Positions 14,401 through 27,000 of a DNA stretch of 64,000 nt are shown here, piece by piece. Numbering within the stretch: the stretch's first letter is position 1; each line of letters opens with the position of its first letter. Origin of the DNA: Pyrocephalus nanus. Lineage: Eukaryota > Chordata > Aves > Passeriformes > Tyrannidae. The DNA lies in contig CM076271.1 in assembly GCA_038380795.1 (NCBI GenBank), positions 18,119,001 to 18,183,000 on the forward strand, written 5' to 3'. Below the pieces are notes generated by a model that was given only the letters and a program-made list of their open reading frames with translations, searched no databases and was not told the DNA's origin. The translations under genes and the position numbers were made by a program.

Positions 14401-17400
14401 ATTTGGGGCTAATCTACAGCGAGGGCTGAAGGGAAGCCACAGTCCCACCCCACCCTGCATTCCTTGAACGCCCAAATCTCCCTCTGGGAATCTGAGGTAT
14501 ACACAGAATAAATGCTTTCTCTATCTCTAACTGATGCATATTTTGCCCTTTTTTTTAAGGGAGTATCATTAATTGTTAGAAAGAGTTAACTATAGCAAAC
14601 TATAATTCATGGATAAACTGATTTTTATAACAATTGGAATTTTAGGCAGCTGTTATTACCATTAGGGATGCTTCCCATTTATCATGGAAATGCAGGTATA
14701 GCTTCTTAACAGGGTACAGAACTGCAGGTGCTGTAGTTATGGCTCAAGAAGTATTTTAAGTATTTGTTTTCAGGACTTTTCTGAAAAGGTTCCTATTTGT
14801 CTCAGACTTCTTACAATTTTCTTGCCCTCAAGGTAATTTGATTCAGAGGATTAGTAAAATCCTACAAAGCATTCTGTTATTAATGAAATATTATTTTCCC
14901 TAATTCTGTCTGATAATTTTTCCATTGCTTTATGCTATGCCACTGACTCCAATTCTGTTAGAACTGGTTTGCTAGTCTGGTCTAGCACAACAAAAAAAGG
15001 TAGTGTAGGTGTGAGATGTACTTTAATGTAGACTCAGTTGGTCACATTGGAAATTCTGGTTCCCTAACTTTTCCCCTGAGTAGTCCAGCATATAATAATT
15101 TATGCAGTGCCTTGTTAAATGTGCCATATATTGAATTTTTAGTACTATCTACCTAAATCTCAGTCTAGACAAAGGCACAGCAAAGCTACCACAAACTTCC
15201 TCATGTACCCAGGAGTGAGGAGCAGCACTAAGACAATGAGGAGCTGAGGATTACAACTGTCTGGGTTTACTCACCCCCAGGGAAGCTGCTGCCTTTGTGG
15301 TTGAGTCACTCCACGGGCTAAAGGTCGGGGTCCCACACCTGGCTTAGCCATGGAGTTGGTAAATTAAGCTCCTGTGCGTCAGCTCCCTGGCAACAAGGAT
15401 GACACAACCCTTCTTGTCTTTGTCCTCCTGTACATTTTTGAGTATTTATACTTCACCTTGTTGGAGATGAACAGTAGTGCCCAATGGGGATTGGATTTCC
15501 GTGAGGGTCCCCAGGCACTACTGGAGTAATAGAATTAAAATATGACCCACAGCCTTGGATCTCATGTACCTTTTATGCTGTGGGTTAAGAGGTTAAGTAG
15601 GGCAGAAGGTGCCTCCCCTCCCCAGTGCAAGCACAAAAATACTGGTGCTGTCTGATTATGACGTGTGAAATAGGCCCACTGAAACCAATATCAGCCCCTA
15701 CCTTAACAGGCAGCCTCATTTTGTATCTGGTGAGCTGCTTAAATAAACCTTGGGCTTCTTCTGTGAGAGCTGAGTAAGTAAATAACCCCTCAGATGCCCC
15801 AGTGGCATTAATACAAAGCTGTCTCTTAGCACTTCCTCCAGGCATGAGCTGTTCTGAGGACGTGAGAAAGCCAGGAATGGAAAGAGCAAATGCTCTTCAT
15901 CCCAACGCAACAGTTGTCAGAAATAACAAGCCAGTTGTAAAAGTGTCAAATATTTGATGCTTATGTAAAATTGCATTATTTACTTCTGCTGCTAAAGTCT
16001 GCTCTGCTCCATTCATCCCACTCACTGAATGTCTCCATTTAGCACTGGCAGTAGAAACACAATTAATTTTAGCAGGTTCTTGTTATTACCAATATTTGAG
16101 CATTTTCTTTTTCCTAGCACTGGAGAAAGTAGATTTGGTATGACTCTGTGCAGGGAAGGTTTATAGAAGCTGGAAGGACTCTGTGAAGGCATTTCTGTGC
16201 GAACTATTTACTTGTATAAATAAACACAACTCTTTTTTTGATAAGGGTTTCAGACTTGGATGCTCTGGGGTTCAGAACTGCCAGTGGGCACTGCAGGAGA
16301 GAGCCAGGAAACCTTCACATGTGACAACTTCTGATGCCTGTTTCTCAGAGTATGTTCTTATATTCCTGGAAGAAATAGGAATGGAGATGCAGACACTGCA
16401 GAGCTGAGGGGCACCTTAGTTAAATTTTTGGCAACAGTTGGGCCTTACTGGGTCATGGGGCCCAGATCTAGTCCAGAGGAACAATAAAGACAACAAGCAT
16501 GGGGGCAAACCTTAGAAAGTCATCCAGGGTCACACCAGGCCCTGAACGAAAGTACTACTAATTCAATGCAAGGGAGAAAGTTCATGTAAGACCTTGGGAA
16601 CAGTCTGTATCTTGTTGTGTGACACGAAGGCTCATCCAGCTCTGTGCCAGGAATCCTTTAACAGACTAAATGCAAGTTGAACATCGTTAAAGTGGAAACA
16701 ACTCTCATCTTTGGGCTTGAACAAGAATGTTTTAAAACCTAAACAAGACATCTGGTTATTGTGCTGCTACCACATAGGAGAGATGTTTGTTTGCTCACGT
16801 GCATTTTGAAGCAGAAAGAACAGAAATTACACTTGTCCTGAGTGCTTATTATAAAAAGCACACAGAAATTAGGTGCACGACTTACTGAAACTCTTGTCTC
16901 GCTAAATAAGGAATAATTCATGCAGCTAAAATGAAAACCTTGGAAAGACTGCGGCTTTTATGTACTGCAGTTTGACTCTAACCACCTGTTGTAAGGATTC
17001 AAAATAGTTTCCAATGTCTTTCCACATCCCAGGGCTCTGTGAAAGGGGTCTATTAAAAGGGGTGTTTGAAACAATAACAGTCCCCACCTGGAAAGGAAAG
17101 TGAGTGTCAGCCTTCAGCTGCTCCTGTGGAATTCTTCCTTTCCTGACCGGGGAGAAATGGCCTTTCTGATTTATAACTGAAATCTTACTTTGCTTCAAGT
17201 GTGTGAGGTGAGAAACTTGCCCTGGTGCCTCTTAAAATGGCTCGGGCATCACTTTGCTTCACTGAACTTCTGAGCCTTTACAGGCTTGATTGTACTGCAG
17301 AAAAGAGCCACTACAGGAACATCTGTTTGCCAAGAAACCTCTCAGTTCCATCCTGCAGAAAAATCAGCTTTTCCTTTCTCCTGCAAACTTCCCTCGTGTC

Positions 17401-18390
17401 CCCTGCAGCTGTTCTCCCATGAAACAATAGATCGATTCACATTCACCCCAAAAGAGGGGATCACAACCAAAATTCCATCCCCCTCAGGGTTACCAAGGCA
17501 AGAACACTCTCACTTCTTGCTGACTTGCAGCACTTGGGAACTGGATGTTACACCAACGAGGATGTGTCCACTTGGCCTCCACACTTGTGCTGTTGGATTC
17601 CCGAGTGACTGAGACTAAGATAAATGTGTTTGGGAATACAAGGTTTTAGCCCCCCTCTAAATTCCTGCACAATGTTATCATGAAAGCTGAGCAGCCAGAC
17701 AAACAGCAGTGAGGTGTAGCTGTTGTCTCTGGAAAATATTCTGAGCAAACTTAAACTTCAGCTGACAGCTTTTTAATTTCTTTGTCATCTCAAGTTTTGC
17801 ACTTAACACTAAACCAAACTAAACTGATTTTAGTTCAGTGGTCCACAACAATCTGTGGTTCTGCAATCAGATTCTCCTACTTTGGGAAAATTTCTCTGTT
17901 ACTGTTCAAAATCCTCACAGCAAAAAAAGTGAGCTCAAAGAATGGTCTTACAGAAGAGCTTTTTACAACTATTATTGCAAGTCCCACACAAGCTTATCCT
18001 ACAATCTGTAGGTGAGCAGAAATCCCTGGGGATAAAGCTGCTCCTTAATCAGACAGGTACAGAATGTACTGCATACAATGCCCCAAAGTAAATCAATTTA
18101 TTTAAGGGTGATTGTGAATAAAGTTAGGTAAATATTTCATTCAGAAGGGAGTTTTTAAGTTCAGCTTCATTCCTTCCAACAGCAGAGCAGCTCCCTTCCA
18201 CCAATTTGCCTGTATCAGTGGTACCTGCACAGTATTCACTGATACCAGGTATTTGACCACTGAAATCTTTGCAGGACTGGTCTTTGCATGTATCAGCACA
18301 TCTCCTCGTGTTTGCATTGCTGTCTTCAGTGTTAAGATCCCAATTCTTAACCCTCTGCAATAATTTGTTCAATTTCTGTTAATCTCTCCA

Positions 18391-18449
18391 TAATTGTTTA
18401 ACACTGTTAATTGTTAATCGAACATAACACATAATTGTTTATCGAACAT
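18391..18449. promoter_or_regulatory. Cluster of TAATTG sites in a 24-bp spaced direct repeat
   Basis: TAATTGTTAATCGAACAT (18408-18425) is repeated with one change as TAATTGTTTATCGAACAT (18432-18449), and a third TAATTGTTTA sits at 18391-18400. TAATTG is a core bound by many homeodomain factors. The cluster is in intron 3. Function is not shown; this could be a local duplication in AT-rich DNA. Confidence 0.4.
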
Positions 18450-21400
18450 CCTATTAATAGCAATAATTAGTTCAAACCTGACTTTTAGATTTAAACTGAA
18501 GATGTGTTTTCAAGTTTTACAGCGAGGACTAAAACTACTTTTTAAAAAATTGTGTGCAGAGAAATATACATCTATTTTTTGTCAGTAACTTCCACATTTT
18601 ATAAAAAATAAATAATTTCTAGATAAATTGCTTACTGAAGTCCCAAAAGAATTAAAAAAATATTTCTTTTTTCTTTCCTTTCTAAAAATTTGCTGCTTCT
18701 GGAGAGATGCATGTTTGATTTTCTTTCCCTTCCTTATAAATTTATTTATTTCCCCCTCTTTTAACTGCACAATAAAGGAACTATGTAAAAAAACAACATC
18801 AGAATATACATAGCTTTTAAAATAAGCCATTTAAGTGTATAAAATTATATTAGGTCTGACTAGGAAGTCTTTAAACGTGTCTAATGACTTTCCCCTAAGT
18901 GGCTCCTTTTGCTTTCTATTTCCTTCCACGTAGAGCCATTCCAAGTGCCAAACTGCAAACAAAATGGAATCATATTTTATTGTTCCTCTGATTTTCCACT
19001 AAGTTTTCCCTATTTGTTTGTTGCTGGGCTATGGCTTTTTTTCCTCCTTCAGAATTTCAATTAGGCTCCACTCTGAGCCCTCTCAGGGTAGGTGGTCTGT
19101 AACACTAAACCACCCAGCAATCAGTTTTATGCTTTCCTCTCCAGCTCCAGCTTTCTTTTCCCAAACAACGGTAGGAAATCCTCTGTCTGACACAGTACAG
19201 GATAAAGAAAAACAAAAATCAGACCCATTTGTGATCCAAAGATACGCTCAGTGCTCTTAATGCCTAAAATGCCACGTGTTTTGATATAACAGAATACTTT
19301 AATCCAAAGGCAATTTAAATGATGGACAAAGTAATGGCTGGGAGAGAACAACAACAATAAACTGGAGCTTTAGAGTTGCCCTTGATCTAGAATTTGTTGG
19401 ATTTGTACATCCAACCAAAAGAAAACACTTAACTGTGGAGCTGAACTATAAACTTGAATAGAATAAATCTAGTTAGATCATGACACACACAAAAAAATTT
19501 ACATTCAGGGTAAAGTAATTTTAAATAACTTGGATGCTTGACAATAACCCAAGTCTGATCTCTTTACATCAGAAAGGGTGATAGAAGTCAGTGTGTTTCA
19601 GTTGGAAAGTCATTACTATGAGTTCCAAGATTAAATCCACTCTGAAATTAAAGGCAGAAAGTCAAATTTAAAATCAGGACTAGAAAATGAATGCATTGTA
19701 AAAAAATGGGAATATTCTGAAAAGTGGAAAAAAAAATAACCCAGCACGTTTCCATTTCCAAACAGAAAGTTAATATTGCATTTCATTTTCTTAAACAGAA
19801 TATGAGTGGTAATCCATAGCAGCAACATAATACATGGTGGTTCACTACCTGCTGTCACAAACATGGCTTGCTGGGAGAATAAAAGCAGTTGGTAGTGTGG
19901 ATGTCAGGAACTGAAGGAAGCAGAAGCTGAACTGTTTAAAACAACTGCGTTGTTATGAAGTGGGAAAACTGAAACAAAAAAAATCTGTCATTGTTTTCCA
20001 TGTAATCCTTCCTAAGTGTCAAATACCAGAGTTTGGATTCTCTGATGACTGAAGTTTTACACAGTCAAAGGAAATGGAAAAGGAATTTGTGTCTGTCATA
20101 GATCAGTGGATTTGCCATGTATAGATTATTTTTACATGCTCATAAACTCTGACACTCATTCAGCGATACCTAAGACTCCAGTTTTTGTTTACCTAATGCA
20201 TATATTTAACTTCCAGCAAATAAATAGCTCCTTTGGCTTTAGTTAAACTAATTCCATACTTAAAACATCCTTAAGTTTCCCCCACTGTGACAGACAGCTT
20301 ATGGGGCAGCTTTATCCCCAGGGATTCCTGCTCACCCACATATCACACCATAGGCTGACGTGGAACTTCCAGTAATAGTTACAATAAACAGTTCTAAATT
20401 TACTTGTTATCATTAGATTGGAACAGATTTTATGAATGTGGCCACCAATTCCCACAGACTCCCTCAGTGAAATCTCCCCTGCTGATTTCAGCAAGATGGG
20501 ATTTCTGTCCTGGCAGATATCAAATTAATCAGAGCTATGCTCGTTAATTCAGGTCAGGATTCAACTTTCCATTTTTACCAACTTTTAAAACTGTCCAACT
20601 ATCCTTGGCCACTCGCTTACCCGAGACAATTTCCTCTGAGAAAGGGAATTTGCATGGCTTGAAACGTTGTGGTTTGCAGTTAACAACTGATTAACACATG
20701 AAGGATAGATATAACCACACACATTTATCCTTTCAGCATGTTTCACTTCCATACTTACTCTCATAGGCCCTTTTTCCCCTGCAAAACACCATGTACACCA
20801 CCTGACTGCCTGAGAATATGAATGACTTGGTGTGATTATTAGTCTGGTGGCAAAAAGCGGTCAAGACCTTTCCCAAGACCTCCATTTATAGCCTTAATTT
20901 GCATTCTTCTGCAAGGATAAGTAAATTCTGCCATGGTTTATCGCTTCATTGACAACTCCCTTGAAGCAGCCATGATAATTGCATTTCTTCCTGAAAGTGC
21001 AGGAAAACACTTGCTAAGCAGTTAAAAGCTTTTGGGCTTAGTTTTTCTCTTTTTTTTCCCCCCAAAGGTTTTCTAAAGGAGGGGGATGAAATCTTTGCAA
21101 TCAGACACAAAAAAAGTACTGAGAGCCAGTGTCTGCAATCCTTGTTCACACTGAACAGAACCTCAGGGAAGGGAATAAACCGATGGAAAGCAAATTATTT
21201 TTAGTTATTTGGCACAAAAGGGACAAAGTCAGTGACAAGAGTATCATCTTAGCTCTGAGTGGGGGGTTCTGGTTCCTTTGTTCTACAAATCTATTCAAAT
21301 TATAGCCCAGCGTTCAGACCAAGCAGAAAGTCTGAACAAGGGACTGACAGTGCTCAAATCTGCAGGGCTGGCAGGCACGATGCTTTTCCCTTAGATTATG

Positions 21401-22415
21401 CATGAAATCCACTTAATCCCAAAAGAAACTTCCCAGCATCTCCTGAGCCTCCCAACTCCTCCCCGGGACACACCAATAAAATGTTTCTTGTTAATCTAAT
21501 GAGTTCAGGTGTCTAACAAAGAACCACAGCAGACTCTGGGGAAGGCAAGCTGAGAAAATGAACTGAAATGCAGTGTCAGCCCAGTGAAAGTAGCCTTTAT
21601 TAATAGTCTGTAAAGCTTGGAGATGTGCTGGAGGCTAAAATATTACCTACTGCTCTCTCTGATACCCTTGCTCCTTCCTGGCTTTATAACTTGCTTTTAA
21701 CATCAGCTGCTCTGCAAGCCTCAAATGCTTTCTGCAAAGAGACAGCCACTAAACTGGGCAAGCTATCTTGCCTTTTGGTAAACTTAAAAGGAGAAGAAGA
21801 GGGAGAGAACGTTTTAATTAGCAGCAGGAGGTAAAACTGGCTAAAAACTGAAGGAGAAGGTTCTCGTTGCTAGAAAAAGGTTTGTAATAGAAACAGTCAG
21901 CAACTCCCCTGCTGCAGAGGAAACTGCCTACAAAGCTTTTAAGGGGAAAGAAGGAGGCCAAAATGAAGGGAAAACAGTGAAAGGTTATATTAAAAAAAGA
22001 AAAAAGTGCATTGGTATGTACTGGCTCCTTCCAATACAGGAAGGAATTGCAGAGCTGGCTGTGTGAACTTTTAAAATTAAAACAAGAGTTGCTAGCAGGA
22101 CACTTATGAGCTGTAAGTGCAGCTGAAGACAGCTCAGTGCGTTCTGTTCCACGTGGTCTGATGCTCACCCCTGCACAGGCAGCTGGAGAGGCCAGTCCCC
22201 CCTTCCATCTCCAGCATCCAAGGGGCCAAACCTTTACTTCAAAATGGGAGTCAGGGATTCTTGACAATTTATTCCAGTTTCAGTGTGGTTAAGACAACTG
22301 GCTCAACTCAAGTATGGGAATCCAGCTGTGTGCAAGGCAGTGACAGTGGCCCCAAGAGGTGGCACTCCCAGGGCTTCCCTGTGTGCCAGGAAAGCTCATT
22401 TTCTTCAGCAGCATC

Positions 22416-22543
22416 TCACAGAATCACAGAGTGGTTTGGGTTGGAAGGGACCTTAGAGATCACCTCATTCCATACCCTGCCACGGGCAGGGACACCTTCC
22501 ACTATCCCAGGGTGCTCCAAACCCCATCCAACCTGGCCCTGAA
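22416..22543 (-). mobile_element. CR1 LINE 3'-end fragment, minus orientation
   Basis: The plus strand reads as the reverse complement of the CR1 3' end: CAGAATCACAGAGTGGTTTG, GGTTGGAAGGGACCTTAGAG, then CACGGGCAGGGACACCTTCC and CATCCAACCTGGCCCTGAA. It is a 5'-truncated copy of about 128 bases and the best-preserved CR1 in the window. It lies in intron 3 in the same sense as PDZRN3. A stray ATTCTATGATG follows at its truncated end (22545-22555). Confidence 0.95.
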
Positions 22544-23925
22544 AATTCTATGATGTTATTACCCAGCTTTTGTTTGTTTGGATTTGGGATGAACTAAGAT
22601 TTAAAGAGTCTGACACACCTTTTTGTGTTTGTATTTTTTTGTTTGCTTTTTGGGGGGAGTTTTTTGTTTGTTTTGTTTTTGTTTTCTTCCTAAGAACTCT
22701 GAATGATTTAAGAATTCTTCCTAACTACAGACAGGAGATTTCTTTAAGACTTACAAAACATGAATGAATTCTGAATGAACTTCAAGGGAGGCATAAATAT
22801 GCAGTCAAGGGGGTCTCCTAAGTTTTCTCTGTAAGAAATTTGCATCAGAAAAAAGCACTGGACAGTTATCTGGTTTTATGTTCTGGCACAGATGATAAAC
22901 TTCCTTTTTTTGCTAGAGGGAAGCACAATTAGCCAGGAAGCAATGGTGCATCTCCACATGCCACACAGGTAGAATAATTTGGTCATCTGAACTTCCATCC
23001 ACTCTGTTTGGTGAGCAGGTTAAGTACTTTGGGATTTCCAAACAGGACCCAGCCTGAGATAACAATCTCTGTCCAGTTTACATGTGGTACGGCCATGGAA
23101 GCCTTGCCTTTCCCCCCGTGACCTTTTCCTTGGCAAACCACAAAGTACCTCCATTCAAAACCATGGTCCCAGAAAGAAAAAAAACCCCACAGTTTCACCA
23201 ACAAAATATTTTCTTGGTTATCTCAAATATTATCCTTTTCTCCCAACATGGCTTTTTATTGATAAACAGTAACAGACTTTGAAGTAGCAAAAATACAAAT
23301 AACCACTTTATTCACTTAACTCATGAAAGCTCTGCCTACGGCCCCCTCACCATTTGCTGTCAGATTTTGGGCTTAAAAAGAGAGGTTTGTTAAAAGAAAG
23401 GAGAAAAAGATTTCTGTTTAGAAATCAAGTTAGGGAAAACCACTTTGGAGAATGCTGCAAGGGTGGAGATCAGATGATCTTTGTGGTGTTTCTTTAGGAG
23501 GAAAAAGAAGTTATGCAATTCCAAGCAGTCATGTGGTATGGCAGCTGCTAAAGTTTCTGCTAATTTTTATTAGAGCTGGCCAGAGCCAGAAAAAGGTCTG
23601 CTTTATAAGCAAGACCTTTTAAGAAATAAACTAAATCTTCCTGAGCTGGGAGGCCTGCAGAACGGAGAGAAGAAGAAAAAAATAGCCCTAAAATGTGCCT
23701 TTTTTTTTTTTTTTCTTCCCCCACCCACCCCCAAATGATTCAGGAAATATTTTCCCTCTCCCTTCCTGTTGCTGGTTTCTTTCTCATATTCATCCAATCA
23801 ATCAAACATATGTACAATGTTTACAAGTTTTCAGCTCAAACTCATGCTCAGTCCAAAAGGACTATTCACATGCACGATGTGCACGAGCTTTTATTCACCC
23901 AAGGAAGACACGGGTCCAGCTTTAG

Positions 23926-24006
23926 CTGACCCTGCATTGAGCAGGGGGCTGGACCAGCTGCTCTCCAAAGGCCCTCTCCAACCTCAGCCACTCCGTGATC
24001 CTCTGA
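23926..24006 (+). mobile_element. CR1 LINE 3'-end fragment of a different subfamily, plus orientation
   Basis: The sequence contains TTGAGCAGGGGGCTGGACCA, then CTCTCCAAAGGCCCTCTCCA and CCTCAGCCACTCCGTGATCC. This is the 'GGACCAGATGACC...CCTTCCAACCTCA' type of CR1 end, distinct from the 'AACCCAAACCATTC' type seen elsewhere here. It is 5'-truncated and diverged. Confidence 0.85.
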
Positions 24007-25674
24007 AACATCCAGAGGTTTCACTCTGCTTGTTGTTAAACTCCCAGGACTGAGCACCTGCACCTCACGTCTTTCATATTAAACTGGATCCTGAGCCAGG
24101 CTCGATCACCAAAGCAGTTCCTTGCTTTTCAGCACTGCACGTTTTTGGGGCTTCAAAGTTGTGTGGATGAGAGCAAAGAAAAGAAACAATAAATGCAAAC
24201 GCTGCCAGATAAAATTCACCACACTAAAGAGACCAGACATGACTCCTCACATGTCATCTAATCTCTGTTACAGCAGGATTAATTTTGTACTGCTGTTAAA
24301 TGGAGCACATAATTAAGCTGTGGGTACTGGGGTTATGGATGATAACTATGTCAGTGTAAAAGGGTATTTGGGACCAGTCTGCTGCAGGGAGGCTGTTCCT
24401 GAGATCCACAGGTCAAGTCCTACAACAGAGGCTGTATAAATTAGATATAATTTTTTTTTAAAAAGGTTATTTTAATACCAGTCTTTATTAGACTATGAAG
24501 AAGAGACTCTTTTTCCACCTGCTTCACGTAACTGAGGTCCATTTAAATGCATAATTTCAGTTACAGATAAGACACTTGTCCCATTTGAACTATTGGGACT
24601 AGGAATCATCTGGCCTATCACAGAAGTCTCTTGGCATGTACACAGGGATGGGATGTTTGTCTCCACCATCTAAGTGCTCTACCCACACAGCCCATCTCTA
24701 TCGTTCCTCCTGCACCCCTAATAAATCCTCAACTTTTCTTTTTTGATATAACATTTCCCCCCCTCCTCAACAGTCTTTAAAAATCAAATTCCTCTTTCAG
24801 AGGGAAATTAGAGAAATAAGACTGAAGATAGAAGCTTCTTTAAAGATGTTACACTATTATGTGAATCTACTATAATATGAATTTACTTTGGATACTAAAA
24901 TGCATAATAAAAGCAAAACACTACTTTAATTTAAAAGCCCCAGTGGGGAAGCAAAATTTTTCAACTGCTCTTATTGTCAGACCAGTACCATTTTTATTTA
25001 TGAGAGCCTAAAAACTTTACAAGTCCTGTAGCTGCACTTTGTAGTGGAACATAAAATAGTCAACTTACATTGTTTTTAAATTTAACAAAACATGCATAAA
25101 GTAAAGCAGCAGTCAACAATGTTGGAATTAATGTCCTAATCCTGATAAGTTGCCACCTCTCAATGTTTAAAGCTCAGAACTGCAGTTATTTGTGAATGGT
25201 TTCCAATTTTTCATAATGTAAAGAATTAATCAATTAGGCAAAAGATTATTTGCCTTATGTCTGAAGAATATGAATCTAAAGCAATTATTGCTATAGAATT
25301 TGCTGTAGTAAATTTGACAAACTTCTTATTGAGCCCTCTCATTTTCCATGTTTTTCCTGTTTAATGACTTGCCATAAACTCACATTCAGAAATTTTAAAT
25401 AAACAAACACCTCCCCCCAAATATATTTGTTTACTAACAAGCAGTAGGACCTTAATTGCCATTAAAACGACAAATACAAGTAACTGAAAGTGACTTTGTG
25501 TTACATTTCTCGCTAGACCAGCACCATTCTCTTGTTCTGAAGACAAATCCCTCCACTGGAATGAACCAGGGCTGAGCTGCAGGCTCAGGATTTGGGATCC
25601 CCAGGCAGCTCTGGTCATTCTCCCACATTCGGCATTTTTCACACTTGCTGAACAAATTCAATTTTTAATTCCAA

Positions 25675-26060
25675 ATGAAGAGTTATGCAAATAGGACTCA
25701 AGTGCCTTTTGAATAGCGATGGTCTGAGCTTGCTCTTTTTGTCAGTTAATTTGCACTTACTTCATGCATATCTTTAACCCAATTGGCGTGGAAATGTACC
25801 ACATATGTACGAAATTAAGGATGATTGTGCCTGATTGCCCAATTATGATATAAAATGTGTGAAAATAGTTGATAGGACATTCTGTGTGTTTTCTCTAAAA
25901 AGACTCATCGCGGTCAAAAAAATCTAAAAATAAAATCCAACAGTTAATCATAATGGTTTGGCTTGAAATATGGAAAACTGAACAGGAGATGATTTAAAAT
26001 TCAAGGAATTGTTCCACATGTGAGAAGATTAAATTGTCCTATTGTTATGTGTTCTATGTG
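25675..26060. promoter_or_regulatory. Candidate conserved intronic element (intron 3)
   Basis: This non-repetitive AT-rich block contains an octamer ATGCAAAT (25684-25691), TCATGCATAT, several TAAT/ATTA cores and a rare CpG-bearing ACTCATCGCGGTCA in otherwise CpG-poor DNA. This texture is common in deeply conserved developmental enhancers, but conservation cannot be judged from one sequence. Confidence 0.3.
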
Positions 26061-26986
26061 CATCCCTCAAAAATAAATTTGTTTGGAGTCTGAGACGTTT
26101 CTCTCTGATTAGCTGCAGAGAAAGAAGCAGCTATTTTTTTCACTTGTTTGAAAGAGTAAGAATTCCTTAAACCAAAACACAGATTTTTCAAGTGCTTTAT
26201 ATTTTTTCTTTATCACAAGTGTCACAGCCACGGGCTGACCTGCAGCACCACAACCTGCTCCTGCAGCCTCGAGGTGCCACCCAAGCCTTGGAACAACCTT
26301 CTACCCCGGAGTTGGGAGGAGGGAACCACCCCTTTTTGCCTTGCACGAGGCAGGGGAGGCACCCACCGATAGCTGCTTTATACAGATAATTAGCAAGGAT
26401 TGGTTTAGCAGAAAATGGTAAACACAGCTGAGGGATAATGGATGGGGGAATTCATGAGCTCTGGGATCAGCAACACAGGAGTCAGTGGAGTGAGTCCCTT
26501 GCTTCTTGTGAGATTTGACTGGAAATTATCAAAGCACTTTGCATTTCCTTCCAGTCCTGCTTCTTGTGGTCCCAAACAAGTTAACCAAAGAGAAAGAACT
26601 CCTACAGGCAGGGCATATTCTAAATAATCTGTGACTTTCCCCGTGTTTTAAAGCATTGCATCAGTAGGATTTTTCTCCCCTTTTTTTCCATCCCTATAGT
26701 CTTGAAAAATCTGAGCAAGAGACTCCGACCTGGAAAGCATTTTCCTCGTAATCACTTCTCCTTTTACTCAAGAGCAATTTCCTGTTTAACTGCAGTTCCA
26801 ACACAAACATGAACATTTATTCAACTTCTCTTCATGAACTGTGGGTGCTACATCCCAGCTCCCAGTGGCAGAGCAGCCTGGCCTTCTACCCCTAGGAAAT
26901 GTTTCCCCATGGTAGGGACATAAAAAGGGTCTCTCTAGGGTACAAGTGTCAGGAGAAAGCAGCTTGTGAGAGCAATATATTCACAA

Positions 26987-27000
26987 ATATATATATATAC
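26987..27000. repeat. Short AT dinucleotide microsatellite
   Basis: A run of about seven AT units, preceded by a similar AATATAT stretch at 26974-26981. Confidence 0.7.
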
